Source: Malurus cyaneus samueli
Taxonomy: Eukaryota; Chordata; Aves; Passeriformes; Maluridae
Length of the DNA: 64,000 bases
Reading direction: 5' to 3'
Assembly: GCA_009741485.1 (NCBI GenBank)
Contig: CM019236.1
Location: 62,957,637 to 63,021,636 of the forward strand
A model generated the notes under the pieces. That model was not told where the DNA came from and searched no databases. It saw only the letters and a list, made by a program, of their open reading frames with translations. Position numbers and translations under genes: made by a program. Of the stretch, positions 14,684-26,400 are shown piece by piece; position 1 is the first letter of the stretch, and each line of letters starts with the position of its first letter.

Positions 14684-16360
14684 AAAGCATGCCAAAAGTA
14701 GTGAATTTTTTTTTCTGGTCCAAGGCATGTTCTCAAAATATTCTTGTTGATCCACAACATCAGGCTGCAACATTAGGGGTAATGTTAATTACCCAATAAG
14801 TCAGAGAGCAGCAAACACCATCTTGTATTTGGAGAGAATCTGAAAGAGGTACATTCTCAAGTTTGAGTTAAATTCAAACAACTAATCACCAAAGAAGATA
14901 ATAGTTAAAGGCCCCATTATCAAGTAAAAGCTGCACAATTTACGGTCAGCCTTCCATTGAAGGGTACAGAAGTCAAATCCTTTTAACACAGTGTGTTTAA
15001 TTTTTTCACAGCTAAGTATAAAATAAAATGTCACACTGTCAGTGTGACTCTGTTAACAAGGACTATTTAGAGAAAATCAATATGAACATTATTTCAGAAG
15101 AACTCAAAGATAATACCAGTGACAGCTGATCTGATTGACTGTCCCCCCCAGCCACCTCAACACAAAAAATAAAACAAATACACTGGTTGAACATTTTTAT
15201 TTGTATTCAGTTCTGCTAAAGACTGTGGAGCAATCAGAGTTGTCTTCATTAATAAAATCACACTAAATTGAGTATCTTAAGATGCAGTAGCAGTACCCAA
15301 AGGCAGTGACCCTGGTAGACATGAATATGCTTTAAAGATCAAAAGACTGAAAATAAGTAAACATTGGGGTGCTCACAATTATCTCAATTGAGAAGAAAAT
15401 ATGAATATATGTAAGAAGGAAACATTATTTTGGAGAATGGTGTAGAGGGGAACATATATGTGACCCTGTTTTGGAATTGACAGCTATTCCTTAATTCCAA
15501 GCAACCTGGGGATTTTTTTTTTTTTTACAATGCCTGGAGACAGGCCAGAGGAGAGAGGCATCACATATTACTGGTGAGAACGGTCTGGGAAAAAGGACTG
15601 TGGAGATGACATCAGTTCTGAGATAAAGTTGGAGTTCTGGCATCTTATCTGTGGCATATGGATGCTCACAGCAAGGTATGCATTGGAACACAGACTATAT
15701 GTTTGTTGAAGGGCATAAAAATCAGTGTTCTGTTTTTAAGGCTCTGAATTGACTCTTGGACTTGCTTTTACTTTATCCCCCACAAAATGCCATGATATAT
15801 AGACAGTAAACTGTCAAAGGACAGCATGTTTTATAATTATTTTTGTTCCTCAATAGGGCTCTCACTTCCCTCTCTTTTACATTTTATGGTTCTTTATCTC
15901 TAATACAAATAACCACATAAATGAATGGAGACCAACTTATAATCTACAGCACAATGTTGTTTAAAGTGATTGTTTGTGTCCCAGCTAGCACACAGTTCCA
16001 ATCATGGAATCTGGTGGATCACTCCAAGTAATATCTCTCCTCTTCTTCCCTGAAGATGAATTTCAAAAAGGCAAAATCTTTATTTGCTACCGATTGAATG
16101 GTCTGTTTCAAAGTCGTGTCGTTGCAGGGTCTCCTAATTTAGAATTATTCCGTAAGGGGCAGAACGAAACCTCGTCAATCTATTCACAGGACAACAGATG
16201 CAAATATTGATGGCCCCCAGTTGTCCATGTGTTTTAATAGAGAGTAACCTATGGTGGAAATGACACTGACAATGCAAGGCCAAATGAAGGACCATTAACA
16301 CCAAATGTAAGAGAATTTCCAAGGTGTCAGTGATTGGTTGCAAAAGGTGTCATTTTATCC

Positions 16361-16870
16361 TTTTTTTTTTTTTTAATAGAAGACGTACAATATAAATAGC
16401 AGAAAAGACATTCAGCAAACCAAAACCAAAAATCAGCATCAGCATGTGGAAATAAATGGCTACCGAATTATCATCACTATACGGTAAAAAGACTATTCCT
16501 TGTGAAATTACTGCTTGTTCAGATAATAAAGGTTTGCTTACTGTGAACAGAGGAAGCATGGTATGAATGCCTAAGTGAAGAAGCAAAGAGTAAATAAATA
16601 CGAAAGTTTCTATGGTTAAATTCTCTTTCATTGTGAAAGCACAAGGAAGTACATGTTCTTTCTTTTTATACACTCTGAACTCCTTCTAATGATTCATTCA
16701 TTGTACATATATAGATGAAAATAATATTCAAACCTTTGTAGGTTTTTCCACCCAATGTGCAGTGCCAGAAGATTGCTTTCCCAAACCCAGTCAACATTTT
16801 GGTTAGCAGAAGACCACAGAAGAACTGTTCAGGTTTACTACCATAAAGCTGGCTCAATTTTTTGCACTTT
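16361..16870 (-). other. Coding-like island resembling a broken multi-pass membrane protein, unidentified
   Basis: Two minus-strand open frames follow each other. The right one (about 16857-16666) reads SQLYGSKPEQFFCGLLLTKM and continues with a hydrophobic segment. The left one (about 16640-16350), in another frame, starts near MKENLTIETFVFIYSLLLHL and contains two clear hydrophobic, membrane-like segments separated by a polar loop with SDDNS. Translation ends in Lys codons from a 14-base A-run on the minus strand (T14 at 16361-16374). Membrane-like segments continuing across a frame change suggest a decayed gene copy or separate exons. The A-run at its 3' end would fit reverse transcription. 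However, no stop codon or 3' UTR precedes it, and AT-rich DNA can give hydrophobic frames by chance. I cannot name the family. Confidence 0.3.
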
Positions 16871-17354
16871 TGACAAAATAAGGGCTGGGAGCAACTATTT
16901 TTTTAAATTTCCTCATTGAACTTTTCAGACAATATTCAGGAAGATAACAGTTTGATCTGAGTGACTGAAGAGGATAATTAATCCTTTCTAGCAAGTACAT
17001 GAACTTCCACAGCTGGGGCAAAGACTACTGTAAACTGCCGAGTATTTTTTCACTGAACTTCATGCATAACTGGTGGTCTTTTTAAAAATGGCTGTTTATT
17101 ACATCAGCAAGCATTTAAACAGCTGTTACGGGAGCATTTCTGCCTATGAAACTGTATCCATTACAATCCCTTACACAACAGTGTGTGCATTTGGACACAC
17201 AAAAAAAGACACAGTGGAATGAACACATACATGCTTCTCATACCATGGAATTTCAGTGAGTTTATCTGCCCTCCATCCAGAATCACACAGGCTTATTCCA
17301 CAATCACACATAGGGAAGTGCTTTCAGCTGCACTTGAATATATTTATTTGATTT

Positions 17355-17435
17355 CGGATGTTCTTTCTTCAGCAGGACTTGGACTTCAATGATCTTTGTG
17401 GGTCACTTCCAATTAAAGATATTCCGTAATTCTCT
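17355..17435 (+). mobile_element. CR1 LINE 3' end fragment (degraded)
   Basis: The sequence 'ggacttggacttcaatgatc' followed by TTTGTGGGTCACTTCCAATT and ATTCCGTAATTC is a diverged CR1 tail (consensus pattern 'gggttggactcgatgatccttgtgggtcccttccaactc … attctgtgattc'). It reads on the plus strand in CAMK4 intron 1. Confidence 0.75.
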
Positions 17436-20184
17436 CTGTAATATGCTAAAAGAATGACATTGTTACATCTAACCTCTTGGAGATGACTAATGCACTGTTT
17501 TTCAAGCATCACAATTCTTGTATTAACACAAATTATATGATCATCACTCCCAAAACTAATCTGTGTAAAAACCTTTTTCAGTGTTCTTAAGAGTACTTAC
17601 TTCAAGAGCTATTAATTTTCTTCACTAGAAGTATAATTTTTCAAATTAGAAAACATTAGCAAAACCAGTGACACAAATGCATAGTGGCTGACAGAAAAGA
17701 AACTGTTGAAAATCAAGAAATAACTATTCTCTACCATAATTTCACATTATTAATTGCTCTTAATGATGAGAAATTTGGTAAAATTACACTGAATAATCAC
17801 CTATTCATTTCAGACATTATTTACAGAATGGTAGAGCAAACTTTCTTTCATTGCTTTTTCAACACAGCCCTTTACTTCTGAATCAATCAGTTGTTGAATT
17901 GAACCAGACAAAATTGGGGGGAAAAAAAAAAAAATCACTCCCTGCCCTGAGCAATAAACATTAGTTGTCAAAGCCTGGGGTGTTCACAGCAAGTTCTGAT
18001 TTCTGATACCCACATGAGAAATTTCATCCTGCCCTCTCTATCTCCTATCTTCCTATCTCAAACCAAGGTTCAACCACAACGTTCCCAAGAGTCTGAGGTC
18101 TCAGAACCATCTCTTCAACAATGTTTTCTATGGGCATGGATTTTGTGAGGGAAAAAAACGCTTCCTGCTGGCCTGAAAGTGTGAGGGCAACAAGCAAGTT
18201 GCAGTTTGTGGCACAGGCAAATCTACACTGGCAGTTTCTGCTCAAAGGTAATACCCATCCTGATTCCTCTAAGGACTCCTCACTCTCACATTCAGACGGC
18301 TAATTCCGTGTGCTGCCTGTCAGTTGCATGCCTGCATCACTCTGGCAAATCCTCAAGTCCACTAAGAAAAAAAAAACCACAAGCAAGTCAGCAAAAGCGT
18401 AATTGAAGGAGGGACAGATCTACTTTAAATGCACCCTAAAGCACAATGAGCAAGTGATTTTCAAAATAAACATGGCAGAGGCTGCAAAACAAATTACTCT
18501 TGAGATGAACAGAAAAATGAACCATTTTTTTAAAGAAGGAATGAAGGGAAAAATAATTGGCATGCTTTCAAAGAAAAGAACTGTTTGAACTTCAAAGCAT
18601 CAAGTGCAAACCAAATCAATTTCTATAAAATAATCTGCTTAACAAAGAAGTTTTAGCTTTGTTAGCTTAAATCAGCTAACAAAGAACTTAGCTGATTTAA
18701 TCTACAACAGATATTATGAAAGTAGATGTGAGGATGACAGCTCTCATAAATAGGATTGACAGAGTAAGATGTCATTCTGCACACTGAAATCTTGAGTTCA
18801 AACTTTCTCTGTGCTAAAGCCCAAGGACATATACCACCTAAGATTCGGCTCACACTGTCAGTCCAAGCTGAACTGCCAAGTATTGAGAGCCTTTCAGTCT
18901 TGGGTCTTCAGCAAGGATCACATAACTGAAAGAATTGTCTGCGCAGGAAAGGGTAACCTTGGAAGATTTAAGATTCTTACAAGAAGCAAAATGCCAGTAA
19001 CTTGCCTGTTGGGCTTTGGTTTGGTTTTTGTTAGTTGGATCTTTAAAAAATTATTATTAATTTAACCTTTGAAATTGAATGAAAGTTCAATGGATTTGAT
19101 TGGAAATACTTTCATCTGCTTTTGACCACTTGACAGATTTTTAACCTGACTACAATAATAATGTTAGACAGTTTCATCTCAGATAGTTATGTATTATTTA
19201 GGCAAAGAGGGTGCACATCAAATAAAACTCCAACAAAGTAAATATCCATTTTTTGTAATATTGCTGAGTATCAAAAAAATCATTACTGAATTTCTTCTTC
19301 GCTCAGATACCATAATTAGACTAACCCTGAATTCAGCAACTCTGTACCAAAAGATACAGCAAGGGTTATGTAAGGCGAACAAAAGGGTTTAGTCCTTAAG
19401 GAACATACAAGTTCAAAGTATAATATTTTCAACATCTTTTTCCAAGGCTGTTTGGAAAATAAACTTTTAGATGAAATACACTCAGAACAAAATTCCAAAC
19501 TCTACAGTTGAGAAACATTACAACATGTAAAACAAATAAATTTTGTAATACAAGGCACAAAATTTCATGTTTACAGTGTTTTAAGCTCCACTTATACACA
19601 AAAAACCCATGTAAAAAATGGACTAAAAGGAAGGCGAAATAATCAGGACTTCAGTGGAACATAAACAGGATAAAAGAATGAGAATAAAAGCCTATCTAGC
19701 CCAGAGTACTAACACATTGTCAAGATGAGTGTAAGAATGTCTCAAGAAGAACGTAAGAATAGAGCTAACTCCTGTGACCACTGTCAGAGAATTCCCTCAA
19801 AACTCTCAGCAACTTACAGGTCAGTAGTTACTGTCTCCCTGTTTAATCAGTCAGCGGATTTTCTGCATGCAAACCTGCCCAGCTGACCCTTAACTCCATG
19901 TAAGCTTTTAGCACCCGTAGTACCCAGTGGCCACGGCTTCCAGCATACAGTGTTGAAGTGGCCTTACCCTCATCATGCATTTTTGACTCAATACCACGTT
20001 TTTGACAGACACCCCAAAGAGCCTGCATGAGAAAATAAAACCAGCCAACCAACACTTCTAACAAGATGTTCCACCAGTGCCACCTGTGCTTCCATATACC
20101 TCCCAAAACCTCACTACTGGTTTCACTAGGGACAGAAGAAAACTAAATGGTTTCTTAATGATTTCTCCTCCAAACTGATTTTAT

Positions 20185-20475
20185 TTGCCTAAACTGAATT
20201 TCATCTGCCATCTCAATGTCCCAACAGTTCAGTAAGACCTTTCTGTAATTCTTCATTGGCAACACTATCTTTAAAACCATTGATAATTTATAAAGACCAG
20301 CAAATATCACTGTTCAATCCCTTCATTTATGAAAATGTTGAGCAGCAGGGATACCTGAACTGATCCCTGTGGAACTCCACTGTTTAAAAACAACTGCTGG
20401 CTCCCATCTAAGCTTATAAGCATTTATCACTTTTCCTAGCAGGATCTTCTCCCTCTTCTTCCATGACTCCTTAGT
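20185..20475 (-). mobile_element. Ancient CR1-clade LINE reverse-transcriptase fragment
   Basis: Read on the minus strand this is a fossil of the reverse-transcriptase region of a CR1/L3-type LINE. The minus strand of 20362-20381 still translates to the RT motif GVPQGS. The flanking plus-strand text (tcatctgccat, ttctgtaattctt, cttcatttatgaaaatgttgagcag) follows the antisense of the old amniote CR1 family found widely in turtles, crocodilians and birds. Many substitutions and stop codons show that it is long dead. It differs from the short CR1 tails elsewhere in this window because it derives from the ORF. Confidence 0.7.
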
Positions 20476-22698
20476 TAGTCATGCAAGCAAGAATTATGGA
20501 CTAAGATGTCTTAGGGATCTGACAGACATACTTTGCACAAGGGGCACTTCTTCCAAAGTGAAATTCCCTTATTTGGCCACAGCTGTCCAAATGCAGGTCT
20601 TTGGAGTCTGCCAAAAGGCATCTTTCAATCTATATTTGCTAAAGATAATTTAGGACAGTGTTTTCAGTATATTAATCTATTTACTGCATCTAATGGGATC
20701 ACAAAAAAACCTGACACATCTTCAGCCTCCCCTGACATGTTTTCACCACCACTAACCTAAGCAATTAATACTTTTTATGGTAGACATACCAAAACCATAA
20801 TCAAAACTAAAATATTGGAGACACAGCTACCAACAGAAAACAATGCATTTTTATTTTAAGTTTGGGAACCAAAAGGAATTGTTGGATCTTGCTTATAGGT
20901 TTTCCAAGATACACCTATCAGAGGGATTCTGAGACAACCATCAGCACTCTGGGTGCTGGCTCTGTAAATATCTCAAAGATGGCCTTGGGATGTAAGGACC
21001 AAGATCTCATTGCCATACCCATTAGATGAATTTCCCTCAGAGCATATACCCCTCCAAGTTCTTCTGTCCCTTCTCTACCCCGTAATCTTTGTGACGGTTG
21101 TTTTCTCCTGTTATTGTTTTTCCTTTTGTTTTATGTCTTATTTCCTAGCCCTATCCAGCAGCAGGGCAGACCTAATGGCTCACATCTCTTTACTGGTTGG
21201 GGTGTTATCTACCATTTTCAAACCTTTTTTAGTGTTTCAGCTTCTACCTTCTCACCTTGCAAAGTAGAAAAATCTATTGCACCTCACCTTCAATAGTTGC
21301 ATAAGCATTACCTCTTCCTGCCAAAACCCGGAGATTTCACACGTTAAAAGCCCTTCTTTATGCAATAAACTGAAGATGTACCACCAATACAGATTACACT
21401 TAAGCAAAGCCCATAGTCACTATCACAAAATGTGGGCGGATTCAGACTGCAGAGAAGAGTACCAAGCCGGGTGACAGAGTTGGTATCAACTGTTGTAATT
21501 CACCAGCAGTCTGTTTTGTTTCCTTTTTTTTTTTTTTTGCCAACTTTAGACACAAAACCAACACAGCAATATTTCCTGCTTTGCATTTTTGTGTTTCTGC
21601 ACAGGGATACAGTGAAGTCAAGTATAGATGTGATAAGCATATTTAAAGCTATACCTATTTAAATCTTGCTGGGAAGAGTAGCATAGTGGGAAAAGGTAGC
21701 AGCTTAAGACCTAGGCAGCAACCCAAGAATTATACTATATTGTATTTCTGTCCCCTTTCTTGCCCCTATCAGTTACTGTACAGGAAGCACAGGTATGCCT
21801 TGTAGCAATAACTTTCATTGCATGCCCTTTCTGAAAAAAATATTTTACCAAGGCAACCATATTATTATCTGAAAATTTCCCACATTCATTCAGGAGTTTT
21901 AATACTGTATCACTGGTAAAACTAGCAATTGCTATTTGATACTGACTGACTTATACATTTAAGTCATGTAGTGTGACCCCTTAAATTGTAACCCTGTAAT
22001 TTTCCTCTTTTTTGCACATTATTTTCTGCCTGCAAATTCAACACGAACTTACAAATGTATTCGGAGGGCAAAAATTGAACGTTAGATGCGGAATTTTACC
22101 TCAGACTTCAGTTTTTAAGAAACTGAAGACTTGGGACCTTTAAGTTGCTGGGCAGGAGCATCACCAGGGCAGCAGTGCAAAATTAATGAATGAAGATGTA
22201 GCAGCTCCCTCGCCCACACCGCACCCCGATGGGAGCACCCTGCTTGCAGAGGCCTTATTCAGGGACGCCTGTCTCGGGTGGGAGTTCTGTCATCGCAGGG
22301 TGCCGGCGATGGAGAGAACGCCGAAAGGTCTGGCAAGAAGGGATGCCGCGAACGAGGAGGCATTTCGGCTCCCCGATGAATGCCCACCCTTCAGCCGACA
22401 CCTCACGGGGGCTGTAGCACACAGGTACACCGAACAAAAGCTGCTGGCTCGGGCCAGCGTCCGCAGAGACGGACCGATGCCTCCTCCCAAAAATCACTCC
22501 CGTCCCCCAGGGATTTCTCGCGTCTAACTCCGGGGGCTCTGATTTTCTTTCGAAAGCCTGCCGGTCGTGAAAGCCGGCACGGTCTCTGGCTGCCGCTCAC
22601 GCACACCAAAGTTTTGCCGCTCTCGCCATAGCGAGGCGGGCAGGGACACCCAACCCGTGCCGCCCCGCTCGGCCCGGCCCGGCCCGGCGCCGCCTCAC

Positions 22699-22760
22699 CG
22701 TCCCAGCTCGGACTCCAGCTCGAAGTAGTGAGCCAGTGTCTTGTTTGAGCCATCGATCAT
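22699..22760 (-). CDS. CAMK4: CAMK4 coding exon 1 (5' end of calcium/calmodulin-dependent protein kinase IV)
   Basis: This exon encodes the residues just before the kinase domain of CaMKIV, a nuclear and cytoplasmic serine/threonine kinase activated by Ca2+/calmodulin and CaMKK that phosphorylates CREB. Seen: an ATG at 22760 opens MIDGSNKTLAHYFELESELG plus two bases of an Arg codon, followed by a strong donor (CG|gtgagg, donor at 22693-22698). Known: mammalian CaMKIV has IDGSN, then FEVESELGR, immediately before the GATSIVYR glycine-rich loop, so the match and the splice position fit. The start is uncertain. The mammalian start (MLKV) is conserved at 22858 but lies in another frame, so I chose the first in-frame ATG close to the conserved block; the frame stays open upstream to 23138. 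Kinase exons would lie beyond the left edge. It sits inside a CpG island. Gene identity is near certain; the exact start is not. Confidence 0.9.
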
Positions 22761-22858
22761 AGTCGGGCGGCGACCCGGGGCGGCTGGCGGCGAAGAGCCG
22801 GAGGAGGAAATAGGAGACGAGGAGGATGAGGGATGTGAAGAGAGATGACTTTCAGCAT
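22761..22858 (-). other. CAMK4: CAMK4 leader with ancestral start codon out of frame
   Basis: An ATG at 22858 begins MLKV, the same four residues that start mammalian CaMKIV, but this frame runs only to a stop overlapping the downstream ATG at 22760. The frame of exon 1 over the same bases is rich in Ser, Ala and Pro, much like the mammalian segment between MLKV and IDGSN. The distance from the MLKV ATG to the Ile codon of IDGSN is 101 bases here against 99 in the human protein as I remember it. So the segment is homologous but carries a net two-base shift. It may now be 5' UTR with an upstream ORF, or the shift may be a sequence error in GC-rich DNA. Confidence 0.6.
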
Positions 22859-22931
22859 GCCGGGACGCCTGCCGGGGGCTGTCCTCTCCGCGTCGGCTGC
22901 GGAACGCAGAGCGACAAGGCGGCAGCGTACC

Positions 22932-23030
22932 AACCTCACCTCCCTCCCTCTTTCTCTCCTTCCTTACTATTTCCTTCCCTCCCTCTCTCTCCCCTCCCTC
23001 TCCCCTCCTCCTCCTCCTCCCCCCCGCGCC
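22932..23030. repeat. Polypyrimidine tract (C/T-rich, plus strand) in the CAMK4 5' region
   Basis: About 100 bases are almost pure C and T on the plus strand, with CCCTCCCT, CTCTCTCC and CTCCTCCTCC patches, ending in a C-run next to CGCGCC. On the CAMK4 strand it is a purine tract lying 170-270 bases upstream of the in-frame ATG. Such tracts can form triplex (H-DNA) structures and often occur at CpG-island promoters. No function is shown. Confidence 0.8.
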
Positions 23031-23480
23031 TCGCTGGAGTGCGGTAGCGGGTCCCCAGCCCCGGCGGTGGTGAGGCGGGCTGGGCGGGCCGCAGGAGCCG
23101 CCCCGGGTGGGGATGCACCTCCATCGCCCGCCGCCCACTCCATCAGCCCCGCCAGCCGGGCGCAGGCTTCAACCGGCAGCCAGAGACCTCCAGGGCCGGC
23201 CCGGGCGGAGGGCGCTCTGTTACCAGGAGCGGGACACGGTCCCCGGCGGACAGCCACAGGGAGGAGAAATCGCATCCCGATGCGGGGGCGTGAGCGGCGG
23301 GCCGGGCGGGATGCGCAGCCCGTAGCGAGTGGGCGCCGACCCGCCATGCCGCAGCGTTTTGCCAGCTCCCGAGCGGGAGTTCAGGAATTCTGCCGTGAAT
23401 TTGGCGAGGAGGGTGTGGGGGCTGAGGCTGAACAAGGCAAGCAGCAGAGGGGAAAAAAAAAGAGACTGACAAATTCTCGA

Positions 23481-26400
23481 ACATAACTATAAAAATCCCC
23501 AAAACATAGCTTCCCTTCCCACTAGAGAACTAAAAGAAGCCGTGGAAAAATGAAATTGCTGTGCTGCAATGTCACTCTTTAACAGATTATGAAATCTGCA
23601 GGTTATGAAATGCATGCGAATTATACTAAAGCGTGCTATATCCCCGCCTGCAAAATCCTCAGCCAGAAACATCTATGGAAGGGTCGCTCCTGTTGGTGTA
23701 GTGGCAAAATAAAACAGCAGCAGCTGTGTGTGCCTCGCATGCATAGTGTGCCAGATCAATCCCACTCGCATCCTCTCTGGGCTGTTACACCCACTCACAC
23801 TGCCATGCCAGCACAGGCAGGAGGTAAAATGGACCATGTGCAAACCTGCACAGCAGAAGGGACGAAGTATTGTCTCTAATTTCCAACCACAATTGGCCTG
23901 TTTTTAAACATCATATTTCTTGCTCAAATAAAGCACAGTATCCTGGTCTGCATTGTGCTAATTCAGGCATATTGATGTTTTCTAATATGATTTGTTTTCC
24001 ATCATAAACAAGCATGTATCTTACTGTTCCTCAACTTCCTTACTGCACCCAGATGGGGCAGCTAATCTTAATTCCGAATTTCTTAATTTCTCAAAGACCT
24101 TAACAAAGAATTTTTTTCTTTCTGCGTAATCAGATAATAGAAATATCTGCTAAACTAGTCTTAGTTAGTAGTATAAAAGGATAAAAGAGGTACATGTGAC
24201 AGATAAAAGAGAGATAAAACCTTTCCCTCTCAAGTTTACTTATTGCTATTATAAAATTAAAATACAGATCCCCATTGTGATTTGAGATTTTATCATTTTC
24301 AAATTCATATTTGAAAGTCAGGAAAAAGTAACATAAAGCCCTTATCTGAATACCAAGTTCTGTCCAATACAGTTTGACAGAAACGCCAAAATTCCTTTGA
24401 GATTAAATCTTTGCCCAGAGCACCTGGTGACAGGGCTGAGATCAGCACCGGAGCAGCAGGAACACAGCCTTTTCACTGGTTTTTATGCGTCCTTCCAATC
24501 CCCCAGCTTGCTCGTCTCTGCTGGTGAGTGTGGAACTTTTGTTCGTAAGTCTTTAGTTGATTTTTTCATCTTGTAACATTTGTTAACAGCATCTCCTGGA
24601 AGAAGTAATGGTCACTGATTAAGAAAATCACACACACAAAAATGGCAAATCAGCGCACACAGAAGACAGTGGGTTTTAGTCTGATTTTTTAGTGAAGTGT
24701 TCTGACATATTCTGTAAGGGCACATATAATTCTGTTCTGGTGGGTATTTGTAAAAATGACTTTAATATTATATTTATCCAAGTCCCTGCAATCAGGTTCA
24801 CATCTCTGACGATCCAGATATAGTTACCACGAGCTTTCAGCTACTCCTTGCTAAAAGATGTAGCGCCAGTGGATTTTCTATTTGGATTTTTAAGAAAAAA
24901 AAAAAAAACTGGGATATCTATATGAAACGCATTTCACTTCCCTTCAAAGTCAAAGTAAGCTGCATTGTATTATGCTGACAACCCAGAACTTGAAAACTGA
25001 CTGGACCTTGTTCTTCAGAAGCTTCGCATCCTTCAAAATTAAAATCACAACATCCAAATGTGTCCATGCGGAATAAAAGAAAGTCTTCAGGCTGCACACT
25101 GCATTTCACCAGCAATAAATGCCCCTCGGTCTCCAGGAAACCAAAGACAGCATTTCAAATGTGCAGTGCTCTGCTCAGATCTATGTTAACCATAAAGAAA
25201 AAGAATTGCACCAACCTTATTGGACATGAAAATAAAAAAACTAATAGGCTCAGTTATCCAGTTTTGTGACACACTAGTATGAAATTTATTATGGAAATTC
25301 AAAAATCATGATTTTCCTGACAACAAACCCAGGTTACAAACTCAAATTAAAATGGCAAGTCAAGGAGGAAGCAGTTTATATGAACAGAACATACATACAA
25401 GAAATGTGCAACCTTCTGCCTCTTCCTCTCACCCATATATTTAGACTCCGAAGCAGGAATGTAATCTAGTGTCTTGGTGGAAATATAGGGTCAGTATCTT
25501 CTGTCCCTCTGTTGCTGCAATCTGTTTTGTAACGCTCTTGTCCTTTGTACAGACATCACTGCATTCCTGGTACAAGCAATATACACTTTAGAGGGCTAAA
25601 ATAAGTACGGACAAGACTTCTTAAACTTGACTTCGGAAATTCATAAAATTCTAGTTGTTAGACCTTGTGTAGGAAGTCAAGAACAAGCAAACTCTTGTCC
25701 AGACTTTTGAGTAAGATGTTTCAGTTTGTGAGCATTATTTGAAAGAGTACCATGTCAGTCTCTTGAAACTTTATGTGTAATAAATTTGTTCCCGGACAAA
25801 CTGCAGCAGCTGCTCATTGAAGGTACAATATGTCCACACGAACAGGAGAAAAGGCAGAGTTATCTATGAAAAACAAAACTGTCAGACACAGTTCCCATTA
25901 TGGAATTATTTCTCTCAAAATGGTTTTCATGAACCAGAGATTCCCTCTTTACAAAGATGACCCAGTGTGGATTCCACATTTCCACCTGCAGTAGACCATG
26001 TGCTAATCTGCTCTAATTGTAATGCAGACTGAATCTTGTGAAACAGAAGTTACTCAAACCGTGTCACATATAAGTCAAAGAAGTTGAGATCAGGGCAAAT
26101 CCACAAAGCTTTCGATTCCCTGACGAATTTTTTTCCTGATTTTCCCTGCTGATTACAAAGCCTTACATTACACTGTATTTTCTGCAACATCTTCCATCTA
26201 CACTCAACTTCCAGTACCTCTGGATGACTATGCCAGCTTCCCTGGATGCCTGTCAATTGGGAATGCTAAAAACTCCTGACAATTTCTTTGTTTTTATTTA
26301 TGCATAGGAAGCTTCATGACTTGTATCGAACAAGTTCATCACAGCCTCTTAACTTATTATCATGTTTTATGCTGTTTTATGTGTAAATCTAAGTCCACTT

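Larger units (their letters stand above)
1..22698 (-). other. CAMK4: CAMK4 intron 1 (5' part; continues past the left edge)
   Basis: Everything left of the exon 1 donor at 22698 should be intron 1 of CAMK4, a gene with a very long first intron in mammals. I searched for the exon 2 sequence (GATSIVYRCKQKG and onward) on the minus strand and did not see it. The intron is AT-rich and holds the repeats listed separately. The stretches 1-4159, 4213-8147, 8271-9463, 10841-14650, 14681-16360, 17436-20184 and 20476-22189 show nothing I can assign. One undetermined base (N) lies at 8551. Confidence 0.8.
22190..23480. promoter_or_regulatory. CAMK4: CpG island covering the CAMK4 promoter, 5' UTR and exon 1
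   Basis: Base composition changes sharply from AT-rich flanks to GC-rich, CpG-dense sequence across this interval, and returns to AT-rich after about 23,480. Several GGGCGG-like GC boxes are visible (for example near 23,080 and 23,300) and no clear TATA box is placed for the minus strand. Exon 1 of CAMK4 lies in its left half. This is the pattern of a dispersed, TATA-less vertebrate promoter. Long open frames on both strands here (up to 213 codons) are a by-product of few stop codons in GC-rich DNA. The exact transcription start cannot be read from sequence alone. Confidence 0.85.

Noticed and set aside
21010..21296. 85-codon hydrophobic plus-strand frame, considered as a small membrane protein
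   Set aside because: Hydrophobic residues come from T-rich DNA (TTT, CTT, TTC runs). A second frame over the same bases looks equally plausible and there is no splice or start context.
22761..23138. Upstream extension of the CAMK4 exon 1 frame (start MGGGRW at 23,138)
   Set aside because: It is in frame with IDGSN, but the added Gly/Arg/Glu-rich sequence is the translated purine tract and does not resemble any CaMKIV amino terminus.
22845..23486. 213-codon plus-strand open frame in the CpG island
   Set aside because: GC-rich DNA lacks stop codons. The peptide is low-complexity Pro/Ser/Arg and several other frames are open over the same bases. There is no splice or family evidence for a plus-strand gene.
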